Source of the DNA: an uncultured Clostridia bacterium
Lineage (GTDB): Bacteria; Bacillota; Clostridia; Oscillospirales; Ruminococcaceae
NCBI GenBank assembly: GCA_947168885.1
Contig: CAMVNQ010000003.1
Span: forward strand, 1 to 64,000
Length of the DNA stretch: 64,000 nt
Reading direction: 5' to 3'
Each line of letters starts with the position of its first letter. The first letter of the stretch is position 1. The position numbers and the translations under genes are program-made. A model generated the notes under the pieces. The model did no database searches, had not been told where the DNA came from, and saw only the letters and a list, made by a program, of their open reading frames with translations. Positions 43,821 to 51,844 of the stretch are shown here, one piece after another.

Positions 43821-44168
43821 ATGCTGTTTTTCAGGAAAAAAGAAAAAGACGCGCCGTCTAATGAGAAGAAAGCGGCAAAGGCAATGCCGAAAACAAAAAA
43901 AGTGCAGTTCCTTCCGGTAAAGATACCGGAGCTCACCACACTTCTGAACGGTGACCTTTACGAGCTCACAAAGCTCGAACCCGTCAATTACTACGCGTCA
44001 AAGGACTCGTATCTCCAATGCACGTTCTTCTACAATGAGGATTACAGCGAGGTCTATTTCGTCGTCGAACAGTATGACAACGATTTTCTGCGCGCCTCGA
44101 CCCCGTACTATAAAGCGGACTACGAGCTCATGCGCAGGACTGTCATAAAATTCGGTCAGCGTATTTAA
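43821..44168 (+). CDS. Uncharacterised 115-residue protein
   Basis: Start at ATG 43821 with AGGAG 7 bases upstream; the track start at 43743 lies in repeat sequence. The N-terminal ~35 residues are Lys-rich (FFRKKEKDAPSNEKKAAKAMPKTKK), and the rest (PELTTLLNGDLYELTKLEPVNYYASKDSYLQCTFFYNEDYSEVYFVVEQYDNDF) looks like a small folded domain rich in Tyr. No signal peptide or family recognised. Its end overlaps the convergent DUF4358 gene by 4 bases. Confidence 0.75.
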   Translation: MLFFRKKEKDAPSNEKKAAKAMPKTKKVQFLPVKIPELTTLLNGDLYELTKLEPVNYYASKDSYLQCTFFYNEDYSEVYFVVEQYDNDFLRASTPYYKADYELMRRTVIKFGQRI

Positions 44169-44725
44169 TTGCGCAGGACATAGAACATCACGCGTTTTTC
44201 GATGTCCTCGGCTTTCTCGCTGCAAATGAGGTAGTACACATCGTTGATGCTTCCTACTATCGCCGCGTCAGCCGCAGCCACCTGCTGCGGGTAGAACGCC
44301 GCCTTCTCGCGAAGGTCGTCCCGCCGCTTCTCAAGCATCTGCGTGATGAGATTACCGTTCCTGCTCTGGGCGCGTATAAGCGTAAACTCGAACAGGTCAG
44401 TACTTATCATCTGCATATAGACACAGTAGTCGTCCGCAAGGCTCATGTCATATCCGAGTACGTCCGTAAGCATCACATCATCTGTGACCTCCATTGTGTT
44501 CGGTATATCGTCCTTGTGGTCGGCAAGCGTCTTTTCCGCTATCTCGGCACAGGTTATGATGTACTTTTTCAGTTCGCCCGCCGTGGTCGTTTCCGCAGGA
44601 GCAGACGTTGTCTCCCCGGTCATGGTATTGTGCACGACCTCGGTCGGCTTTTCGTTTTTTTCGCCGCAGCCCGCCAGCAGCATTGCCGCAGCCGTTAATG
44701 CAGCGGCTGTTTTTATTTTCCGCAT
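44165..44725 (-). CDS. DUF4358 lipoprotein
   Basis: 186 residues. Lipobox LLAGC gives Cys20, followed by a Thr-rich linker (TGETTSAPAETTTAG) and a DUF4358-like domain (DDVMLTDVLGYDMSLADDYCVYMQMISTDLFEFTLIRA, then LEKRRDDLREKAAFYPQQVAA). Such lipoproteins are common in gut Clostridia, with no known role. A second member is at 57145. It starts one base from the GH26 stop, so the two form an operon. Confidence 0.85.
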   Translation of the reverse strand: MRKIKTAAALTAAAMLLAGCGEKNEKPTEVVHNTMTGETTSAPAETTTAGELKKYIITCAEIAEKTLADHKDDIPNTMEVTDDVMLTDVLGYDMSLADDYCVYMQMISTDLFEFTLIRAQSRNGNLITQMLEKRRDDLREKAAFYPQQVAAADAAIVGSINDVYYLICSEKAEDIEKRVMFYVLRN

Positions 44726-44726
44726 T

Positions 44727-45836
44727 TTACTTCTCCGTGAATTTATCCGGCAGCTCGCCCGTGAACGACGGAAGGCTTTTAAGCGTCACGACACTTCCGT
44801 CCGCGAATGTGGAGCGCAAAAAGCTTCCCTTCATGTACTTTCCTGACTTCTTCGCCTTTCCGTCCGCGTCAAGCACCGGATGATGCTTTTCGTCCATTTC
44901 GTAGGTGAAGCTTCCCCACCACGGGAGCCACCAGAGCCACATCGCCCCGTCCTTCCGCATTTCTTCCGGCGCGGGGATATATCCGCATTCCGACAGGGTT
45001 ATCATCTTTCCGTGCGCAAGGGTGCGCATATACTCAAACCGCGCCTTCTGCGAAGAATGATCGTCTTCCTTCTCCGAATAGATGTCGTCGCCGACAATGT
45101 CAAATGTGTTCGGGTGAACGAGCATATCCTTATCCTGACCGTTCCAGACCCATATTATGTTTGTAAGCTTATGGTAATTCTCGATACGGTCGAATATCAT
45201 ATACCAGAGCTTTTTATACGCTTCGACGCTCGCACCGCCGTCGTTCTGCCGTTTTCCCCACCAGAACCACGAGCCGTTCGCTTCGTGAAGCGGACGGAAA
45301 AGCACGGGTATCCCCGCCTCGCCGAACCGCCAGAGCTCCGCGGCAGCCTTGTCTATCCGCGAGACAGCGAATTCATACTCCTTCGTACCGTATTCCACAG
45401 CTTTCAGGAGATCAAACGAAGTCTTGCGGTCATACGATGTGGTCTTATAGTAGAATGACCAGTCGCAGCCGCTCATATTGTCCATATCGTCCGGCGCGTA
45501 CCAGTGCCAGCACATCGTTATGATGCAGCCCGTCCTTTTCGCCCATTCTATCGCGCGGCTTACCTGATCGTCGCCGTGTTCCTTGTCCATGTCCATAAGG
45601 TCATAGCCGCGTATTGCGGGGAAATCGCCTGTCTCCGCGAGGTAAACATCATCTTCGTGCTCGGGGCGCTGGAGATACTGCTGACCGGAAAGGTGCTTTT
45701 TCCCATAAATGCTTCTGAGGTATCCAAACAGCTTTACGGCAGCCTCGTCCGCGTTCTCCGAAACGGGAGTCTCCGCATCAACGGGCTTGCTGTCAAGCTT
45801 TTTCATAAGTTTTTCAAGATCGGTTATATATTCCAT
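44727..45836 (-). CDS. GH26 family glycosidase, mannanase-like, cytoplasmic
   Basis: 369 residues with no signal peptide. The GH26 marks are present: GQQYLQRPEHED, CWHWYAPDD, the acid/base Glu in FRPLHEANGSWFWWG and the nucleophile Glu in ITLSECGY. GH26 enzymes mostly cut beta-1,4-mannans; a cytoplasmic copy would act on imported manno-oligosaccharides. No sugar transporter is adjacent. GGATAT precedes the start. Confidence 0.9.
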   Translation of the reverse strand: MEYITDLEKLMKKLDSKPVDAETPVSENADEAAVKLFGYLRSIYGKKHLSGQQYLQRPEHEDDVYLAETGDFPAIRGYDLMDMDKEHGDDQVSRAIEWAKRTGCIITMCWHWYAPDDMDNMSGCDWSFYYKTTSYDRKTSFDLLKAVEYGTKEYEFAVSRIDKAAAELWRFGEAGIPVLFRPLHEANGSWFWWGKRQNDGGASVEAYKKLWYMIFDRIENYHKLTNIIWVWNGQDKDMLVHPNTFDIVGDDIYSEKEDDHSSQKARFEYMRTLAHGKMITLSECGYIPAPEEMRKDGAMWLWWLPWWGSFTYEMDEKHHPVLDADGKAKKSGKYMKGSFLRSTFADGSVVTLKSLPSFTGELPDKFTEK

Positions 45837-45886
45837 AATTCAATATCCGTAACAGTTGAGCCGAAGTGACCGGAACTTTGCGCTGT

Positions 45887-46678
45887 TCAGGCGTTGTCAA
45901 GCTCGTGCTTTTCCCTGAGGGTGCGAAGCGCGAGATAGATCGACGAACCTACAACAACGAAGATGCTGATGAACTGAGAGGTCGAGAGACCGAGAACAAA
46001 GCCGCGGTACTCGTCGCCGCGGAAATATTCGATAACGAAGCGGAAAACCGCGTAAAGCAGGAGATAAAGCGCGATCAGCCTGCCTTTCAGCCTGCCCTTT
46101 TTCAGCAGATACGAAAGCACGAAGAAGAGTATGAACTCATAGCCGGACTCAAAAAGCTGCACCGGAAGCCGTCTGACGCCGTTTGCGGACGAGTTGAGCG
46201 AGTGCGTGAAAACAAAGCCGAAGTCGCTCTCTATACCGTAGCAGCACCCGCCGAGAAAACAGCCTATCCGCCCGAAAGCATGGAACAGAGCTGCCGACGG
46301 CGCTGCGACATCGGTTATGAGCTCTCCGGGGTACTTGTTGACCTTTATGACGATGCCCGCGGCGATCATACCGCCGAAAAGCCCGCCGTAGAACACAAGA
46401 CCGCCGAAGATGGCGCCGATAAGCTTTATCGCAGTCCAGAGATCCTGTGCCTCAAAGATATAGTGCCAGTAATCAATCCTTGTGATACCGTAAAGTATCG
46501 CACCGCCTAGCATTATACCTATCGTCGAGAAGAGCATTACGATAAGCATGGGATAGTTCGAGCCGGTCAGCTTCCTGTATCTGACCATAGCTGTTATACC
46601 GGCGGCGAAAATGCCGACAGCAGCAGTCACCGCATAGCTGCTGATAAACGTACCGAATAAAGTAAAACCCGGAAACAT
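45887..46678 (-). CDS. lgt: Prolipoprotein diacylglyceryl transferase
   Basis: 263 residues with about seven membrane helices. The signature HAFGRIGCFLGGCCYG includes the conserved His and Arg, and PVQLFESGYEF and an ending in RGDEYRGFVLGLSTSQFISIF are typical of Lgt. It attaches diacylglycerol to the lipobox Cys of prolipoproteins, such as the two DUF4358 lipoproteins in this window. GAGGTG precedes the ATG. Confidence 0.93.
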   Translation of the reverse strand: MFPGFTLFGTFISSYAVTAAVGIFAAGITAMVRYRKLTGSNYPMLIVMLFSTIGIMLGGAILYGITRIDYWHYIFEAQDLWTAIKLIGAIFGGLVFYGGLFGGMIAAGIVIKVNKYPGELITDVAAPSAALFHAFGRIGCFLGGCCYGIESDFGFVFTHSLNSSANGVRRLPVQLFESGYEFILFFVLSYLLKKGRLKGRLIALYLLLYAVFRFVIEYFRGDEYRGFVLGLSTSQFISIFVVVGSSIYLALRTLREKHELDNA

Positions 46679-46700
46679 CGCAACACCTCATATCATAAAA

Positions 46701-46730
46701 ATGTTCCCTGCATTTAAGTGCAGGGAACAT
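46701..46730 (-). terminator. Terminator of the DUF4190 gene
   Basis: Perfect stem ATGTTCCCTGCA/TGCAGGGAACAT with a six-base loop, followed on the minus strand by TTTTTATG. It separates the DUF4190 gene from lgt. Confidence 0.9.
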
Positions 46731-46766
46731 CGAAATGCATAACGACCGAAATGTATATCCGTGTTT

Positions 46767-47141
46767 TTATGATTTCATAGCCTCATTAAGAGCTTCACCG
46801 AAAGCGTTGCCGAAATCATTTGCCCACTTTTCGATCTCCTCGCCGTTATTTGCGATTGCGCTGTCGAGAGTGCTTCTCATCTGGTTGACAGCTATACAGC
46901 CAACAATGTCGCAGATACCGCAGATCGTACCGATAAGTCCGAATACCGCGCCGACGATGCCGCATACGAGACCTGCGATAGCCATACCGTTACCGCTCAT
47001 CTCCTTCATACCCATTGCTCCGAAGATAATAGCAACGACAGCAACAGCAAGGCTTATCAGACGAGCATAGGGGATGAATACGAGCACTATGCTGACTATA
47101 CCACAGACCATACCTACAATTGATTTGGTTTTTGTATCCAT
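46767..47141 (-). CDS. DUF4190 small membrane protein
   Basis: 124 residues from ATG 47141 (GGAGGAG upstream; the track start is TTG inside that site). KSIVGMVCGIVSIVLVFIPY, VVAIIFGAMGMKEMSGNGMAIAGLVCGIVGAVFGLIGTICGI show the Gly-rich paired helices of DUF4190. The C-terminal ~30 residues are amphipathic. Function unknown. Confidence 0.82.
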   Translation of the reverse strand: MDTKTKSIVGMVCGIVSIVLVFIPYARLISLAVAVVAIIFGAMGMKEMSGNGMAIAGLVCGIVGAVFGLIGTICGICDIVGCIAVNQMRSTLDSAIANNGEEIEKWANDFGNAFGEALNEAMKS

Positions 47142-47188
47142 ATTGATCTCCTCCAAAAAACTGGTTCTTTCCGAACGGACTTTAGCAA

Positions 47189-47217
47189 ATTATATCACAC
47201 AATAAAATGAATGTCAA
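47189..47217 (-). promoter_or_regulatory. Consensus promoter of the DUF4190 gene
   Basis: Minus strand TTGACA (47217-47212), 17-base spacer, TATAAT (47194-47189). Confidence 0.9.
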
Positions 47218-47248
47218 CAAATTGTGAAAAATATGTGAAAACGGCACA

Positions 47249-47273
47249 AAGCGGACATAGCCGCTGTCCGCTT
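47249..47273 (-). terminator. Terminator-like hairpin after the PC4-like gene
   Basis: AAGCGGACA/TGTCCGCTT with outer GCACAA/TTGTGC pairing; the minus-strand tail is TGTGCCGTTTT. Medium strength. Confidence 0.6.
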
Positions 47274-47335
47274 ATTGTGCATTTTGACATAGCAAATTAC
47301 CGTGCTATCGCTTTTATCCGACAGAGTGTCCGGTA

Positions 47336-47572
47336 TTACTCAAAGCTGTCCTCTTCGTCGCGGGAATTGAAGAGCTCTACGAGCTTCTCCATCTCCTCTT
47401 CGGTCAGGGACGTTCCCTTGCCCATTCTGCTGTGGTCGGGTGCCCAGTCACGGATATCGTACTTCGGAGCGTTGTCGTTCCAGCTTATAAGGTTGAGTTC
47501 CTTTGACCAGCCTCTTGCGCCTTCGGAGATGACTCCGAGTTCTTTTACGATCTCATACTTGAATTCTGCCAT
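47336..47572 (-). CDS. PC4/YdbC-like ssDNA-binding protein
   Basis: 78 residues from ATG 47572 (GGAGG 8 bases upstream). The line FKYEIVKELGVISEGARGWSKELNLISWNDNAPKYDIRDWAPDHSRMGKGTSLTEEE matches the YdbC group of transcriptional coactivator PC4-like proteins, which bind single-stranded DNA as dimers. The C-terminal tail is acidic (SRDEEDSFE). Stands alone between DUF4190 and a phosphoesterase. Confidence 0.9.
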   Translation of the reverse strand: MAEFKYEIVKELGVISEGARGWSKELNLISWNDNAPKYDIRDWAPDHSRMGKGTSLTEEEMEKLVELFNSRDEEDSFE

Positions 47573-47596
47573 TTTATTTTCCTCCAAAACTATTTG

Positions 47597-47727
47597 ATTC
47601 ATAATTCATAATCCGGTGTGTCATGTTACGTTTATAATCCGCAGAATGCATTTTCCGCAGCCGTTCGTCCGGTTCCCGTCACGATCCGGATATTGCGCGA
47701 AGCACTCCATAATTACGAATTATGAAT
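47597..47727. repeat. Possible short inverted-repeat element
   Basis: TTCATAATTCATAAT at the left and ATTACGAATTATGAAT at the right form an inverted repeat around ~105 bases without coding potential. GAATTATGAAT ends are common in small Firmicute MITEs; too short and too AT-rich to be sure. Confidence 0.4.
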
Positions 47728-48408
47728 TTATTTAAGCGTTTCCGCATTAAGAACATTATCGAATACCGCAGTGAATTTCGGCGGTATCTGCTTGTTGAGG
47801 TGGTGTTTTCCGAAAAACCACTGGGTAAACTTAAGCTCGCCGCGCTTCCGGTCGAGATAAACGCCGACCGTATCCGTAGCCGAGACTTTCTGGTCAAGGA
47901 ACTCCGCCATAGTCACGGGCGGTTCGTATGTAATGATGTAATCGACGGTATTCCCGCATTCCGCAAGCTTCCGGTCGCTTCCGGCAAGTTCTTCTTCCGA
48001 AGCAAGCTCATATCTTGACGCGGTAGCCTCGCTGCACGGCGCTTTTCCTCCGTTTTCCTCGCCGGAGCCTCCGCCGAACGCGAACACGCGCTTCCCTTCT
48101 ATCGTGAACACGTTACCGCGGACGAGATGACGGAGATTACCGCTTATAACGCGCACCGTACCGCCGTTCCACTGTTCCGTCGGGTATTTCTCAAGCTCGT
48201 CAAAGTTCTCGTGAGCGCCCTCAACGAACAGGATATTGTATTTCCGCTTTCCAAGCCGCTTCAGCAAGCGTTTTTCCTTGTCCGAACCGTCCCAGACAAG
48301 CCCGAGATCGCCGCAGATCAGCAGCGTATCACCTTTGCGCAGTTTTTTGACGCGCTTGTCCGAGAACCGTTCCGTGTCGCCGTGAATGTCTCCCGTTACC
48401 AATATCAT
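47728..48408 (-). CDS. Calcineurin-like metallophosphoesterase
   Basis: 226 residues from ATG 48408 (AGGAAA upstream; the track start is in an AT-rich leader). Metal-binding blocks are VTGDIHGD, LLICGDLGLVW and VEGAHENFDE, and later IITYEPP replaces the usual 'ithhPP' His block with a Glu-rich one. Substrate unknown. The missing His in the fourth block is worth noting and could reduce or change activity. Confidence 0.8.
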   Translation of the reverse strand: MILVTGDIHGDTERFSDKRVKKLRKGDTLLICGDLGLVWDGSDKEKRLLKRLGKRKYNILFVEGAHENFDELEKYPTEQWNGGTVRVISGNLRHLVRGNVFTIEGKRVFAFGGGSGEENGGKAPCSEATASRYELASEEELAGSDRKLAECGNTVDYIITYEPPVTMAEFLDQKVSATDTVGVYLDRKRGELKFTQWFFGKHHLNKQIPPKFTAVFDNVLNAETLK

Positions 48409-48558
48409 AGCGTTTTTTCCTGTTTTTTTATAAAAAATCAATAAACCTTTAAAAAAGGGCTTTTATTTTTCAGAAAAATATGATATAATATTTTATTATA
48501 TTGTGACTTTCCGAAAATATCTTCATATATTATATACCAAAAAGGTGGTTTTGTCTAT

Positions 48559-50007
48559 ATGCGAAATATAAAATTTATAGCCGTGTTTATGTCAATTCTG
48601 ATGATTTTTTCACTAATTCCGTCGGGACTGGGCAGCATCACGGCTTCCGCTGCGTTTACGCCGGACATAGATCTGTACAGCGACGCATATTATATGGTAA
48701 ATCTTGACCTCGGGACAGTAATAGCCGCCAAGAACGAGAACAAAAAGTGCTGGCCCGCGTCGATAACCAAGCTCATGACCGCGATAGTCGCTTATGAGAA
48801 CTGTGCCGACCTCTCTATGCCTATGGAGGTCACCTACGACGCGACAAATGAGTTCTGGGAGGGCGACCCCAACAAGGAAGGCGCAGGCACCGCCGGTCTT
48901 GCGGCAGGTCAGCCGAACCTCACAATGAAGGACTGCTTATACGGACTTCTGATAAAATCCGGCTGTGAAGCGGGAAATGTAATAGCCTACAACATCGGCA
49001 AGAAAAACATACCCGCGTTCATCGAGCTCATGAACAAGAAAGCCGCGGAAATAGGCTGCAAGAACACTCACTTCGGCAACACCCACGGTCTCTGGCAGGA
49101 AGACAACTACTCAACACCCTACGACCTCTTCCTCATCGGAAAGTACATCTACGACAAGCTTCCCGAGCTTTTCGAGATATGCAACACCTACAGCTATGTA
49201 ATGCCCGCGAACAAGTACAATCCGAGCCCCTATTCCATCTACAACGTAAACTCCCTCGTCAACAACGTCGGCGATAACCCGTACTACTATGAGTACGCGA
49301 GCGGTCTCAAGACCGGAAGTATGGGCGAATACTACACCAAGGACGCATCCGGCGCATGGACGGTATATCATCCGGGATTCGCGAACATCATCTCGACCGC
49401 TTCACAGAACGGCTTCAACTATATGCTCGTGACATGCGGCGCGCCCTATGCGGACGCAGACGGCAACCGCATCAACGGTCACTTCAAGGACAGTATCGCG
49501 CTGTATAAATGGGCGTTCCGCACATTCGACATACGCGAAGTCATGAACGAAAACACTTTCGTCGCCAACGTCAAGGTCGATATGGGCGAAAACGCAGACG
49601 TTGTGATATTAAAGCCCGCTGCCGCGTTCTCCACACTTCTCCCGAAAGACCTCGACCCGGCAGTCATAGAGCAGAAAATAACCATTACCGCCGAGAAAAA
49701 CAACAACGACGCGGTCGTGGCTCCCATACAGAAGGGTCAGGTCATGGGAACGCTTGAGCTTAAACTCGACGGAGAGACGCTCTGGACAACTAACCTCGTG
49801 GCATCGCAGAACATCGAATTATCGCAGTTTGAATACACTATGCGTATGATAAACAGCATATTCGATAAATGGTGGTTTCGCCTTTGCGTCCTGGGTCTCG
49901 CGCTTCTCATCATCGCCGACGTTGTTCTGAACGCCGTGCAGAAAGCCCGTATTGCGAAGCTTGAAGCAAGAAAGTCGCGTAAGGCGAATATAAGGGCAAA
50001 ATGGTAA
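48559..50007 (+). CDS. D-alanyl-D-alanine carboxypeptidase-like protein with altered SxN motif
   Basis: 482 residues. Signal peptide ends near ASAAF. SxxK is WPASITKLM (Ser68, Lys71) and KTG is SGLKTGSMGEYY, as in S11 carboxypeptidases. The second motif reads KSGCEAGN (Ser134, Gly135, Cys136) where SGN is expected. A C-terminal membrane helix (~445-465) and a basic tail anchor it. It carries inserts compared with dacF at 19439, which has intact motifs. It may be an altered or regulatory carboxypeptidase. Ends with a 7-base overlap into rlmH. Confidence 0.88.
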   Translation: MRNIKFIAVFMSILMIFSLIPSGLGSITASAAFTPDIDLYSDAYYMVNLDLGTVIAAKNENKKCWPASITKLMTAIVAYENCADLSMPMEVTYDATNEFWEGDPNKEGAGTAGLAAGQPNLTMKDCLYGLLIKSGCEAGNVIAYNIGKKNIPAFIELMNKKAAEIGCKNTHFGNTHGLWQEDNYSTPYDLFLIGKYIYDKLPELFEICNTYSYVMPANKYNPSPYSIYNVNSLVNNVGDNPYYYEYASGLKTGSMGEYYTKDASGAWTVYHPGFANIISTASQNGFNYMLVTCGAPYADADGNRINGHFKDSIALYKWAFRTFDIREVMNENTFVANVKVDMGENADVVILKPAAAFSTLLPKDLDPAVIEQKITITAEKNNNDAVVAPIQKGQVMGTLELKLDGETLWTTNLVASQNIELSQFEYTMRMINSIFDKWWFRLCVLGLALLIIADVVLNAVQKARIAKLEARKSRKANIRAKW

Positions 50008-50480
50008 TAAAGATAATCGCTGTCGGTAAGCTGAAAGAAAAATACCTGCGGGAAGCGTTCTCCGAGTACGAAAAACGGCTAAGCGCGTTCTGCAGGCTCA
50101 CTGTCGATGAAGTCGAACAGGAAAAGCTTCCCGACGAGCCCTCCGAAAAGGAGATAAACAAGGCTCTTGAAACCGAAGCCGAGCGGATACTTGCGAAAAT
50201 ACCCGCCGGAAGCTATGTTATCCCGATGTGCATCGAAGGAAAGCAGTTTTCGAGCGAGAAGTTCTCTGAGCTTATAGCAAGAGAGACCGCGAACGGCAAA
50301 AACACTTTCGTGTTCATAATCGGCGGTTCCTGCGGACTTTCGGAAAGGGTGAAGCAGAAAGCGGACTTCAGACTGAGTATGTCGGAAATGACGTTCCCGC
50401 ACCGCCTCGCGAGAATCATGCTCGCGGAACAGCTTTACCGTGCTTTTGCGATAATCAATAACAGAAAGTACCACAAATAA
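50001..50480 (+). CDS. rlmH: 23S rRNA pseudouridine-1915 N3-methyltransferase
   Basis: 159 residues, normal for RlmH. SPOUT-type motifs: IIAVGKLKEKYLREAFSEYEKRL at the start, FIIGGSCGLSERV as part of the SAM knot, and LSMSEMTFPHRLARIMLAEQLYRAFAIINNRKYHK at the end. It methylates pseudouridine 1915 in helix 69. Overlaps the preceding carboxypeptidase gene by 7 bases and the next gene by 1. Confidence 0.97.
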   Translation: MVIKIIAVGKLKEKYLREAFSEYEKRLSAFCRLTVDEVEQEKLPDEPSEKEINKALETEAERILAKIPAGSYVIPMCIEGKQFSSEKFSELIARETANGKNTFVFIIGGSCGLSERVKQKADFRLSMSEMTFPHRLARIMLAEQLYRAFAIINNRKYHK

Positions 50481-51844
50481 TGTACAGAATGTACCTCTAC
50501 AAAGCAGCGCTGTTCGCTTTCGGCGCAGCCCTGCTGACTCTCGGTATAATAATCGTCTCCCAGCGCGAGGTGCTTGTGAACCCGCTCGCATATTTCGCGG
50601 GTACGGTGCTGCTAATACACGGCGCACGCAACTTAGCGGGGTTCATAGCCCACAGCGGACGGCTCGGTCAGAAGCGCAAGACCGCGAAGCTTATGACCGC
50701 GGCGGCAAATATTCTGATCGGTGTGCTCATAATGGTGCTGCCGGAACTCACATTCTCGCTCGCGTCTTACCTTCTTGCGGCGTACCTGATCTTCAATGCG
50801 GCATCGAAGCTTGCCGACTTCATCGTAGCAAAGAGCGCCGGAGAGCACGGACACTGGCTTGAGCTTATCGCGTTCGTGTTCTATATGGTGTTCGCGCTCC
50901 TGCTTGCGGATTCGGGGCCCGGCAACAGTACGTTCCTCGTTATATCCGGCGTTTACTGCATTCTGTTCGGCGCGGAGACACTTTCGGATTTCATAACTCT
51001 CGTGGTGCCGCAGCGCATCAAGAACGACCTCAAACGGCATATACGCATCACCCCGCCGGTATTTGTATCAACATTTCTGCCGCTCGGGACGCTTAGATAT
51101 ATCAACGAATACATCTCGGTCAACGACCGCCTTCCGGAGTTTGCGGGAGACGACCGCGGCGACGGAGCACCTCCGGATATCGAGATCATGGTACACGTCT
51201 CGAACAACGGCTCGGGTAAGATAGGTCATCTCGACCTTTACTTCGGCGGCGAGGTAATTTCATTCGGCAACCACGATCACGCTTCGCACAGACTTTTCGG
51301 CGTGTTCGGCGACGGTGTCATGTTCACCACGGCGGACAAGGAGACCTACCTCGACTTTTCCGTGAACCACGACAGGCAGATAATCTTCTCGTACGGACTG
51401 CGGCTCACACAGGACCAGCTTGAAGCAGTGCAGAAGGAAGTCGATCTGCTCAAAGCCGACGCGGTGGTCTGGAAGCCGCCGTATCAGATCGCCTGCGAGG
51501 AAAAAGGCGCGGAAAACGTTAAACTCTCCGCTTTCCACGATTACTGCAGCGAGCTCTGGAACGGCACCCACGCAAACTTCTACAAATTCACACGCGGCAA
51601 GTTCAGAACATACTCAATACTGAGCACGAACTGTGTGCTGCTTACCGACGAGATACTCGGTAAAGCGGGAACGGACATAGTCTGCATAAGCGGCGTGGCT
51701 TCACCGGGAATATATTTCGATTATCTCGAAAGACTTTATATGACGCAGAAAACAATGGTAATATCCAAAACCATATATGACAGAAAAACCATGAGGAAAC
51801 TCAAAAAAGGAAAGGAAGAAAAAAATGAGCGAAGTGTATCTTGA
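50480..51844 (+). CDS. DUF308-type membrane protein fused to a possible permuted papain-like domain
   Basis: 454 residues. About six membrane helices (1-180) have the HdeD/DUF308 pattern (ALLTLGIIIVSQREVLVNPLAYFAGTVLLIHGARNL, GVLIMVLPE, LLAAYLIFNAASKL). The C-terminal ~250 residues are soluble, with SGKIGHLDLYFGGEVISFGNHDH (His250) before LSTNCVLLTDEIL (Cys385), the His-then-Cys order of permuted papain-like enzymes. The enzyme reading is inference. Coupled to rlmH by a 1-base overlap, and overlaps the next gene by 20 bases. Confidence 0.75.
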   Translation: MYRMYLYKAALFAFGAALLTLGIIIVSQREVLVNPLAYFAGTVLLIHGARNLAGFIAHSGRLGQKRKTAKLMTAAANILIGVLIMVLPELTFSLASYLLAAYLIFNAASKLADFIVAKSAGEHGHWLELIAFVFYMVFALLLADSGPGNSTFLVISGVYCILFGAETLSDFITLVVPQRIKNDLKRHIRITPPVFVSTFLPLGTLRYINEYISVNDRLPEFAGDDRGDGAPPDIEIMVHVSNNGSGKIGHLDLYFGGEVISFGNHDHASHRLFGVFGDGVMFTTADKETYLDFSVNHDRQIIFSYGLRLTQDQLEAVQKEVDLLKADAVVWKPPYQIACEEKGAENVKLSAFHDYCSELWNGTHANFYKFTRGKFRTYSILSTNCVLLTDEILGKAGTDIVCISGVASPGIYFDYLERLYMTQKTMVISKTIYDRKTMRKLKKGKEEKNERSVS

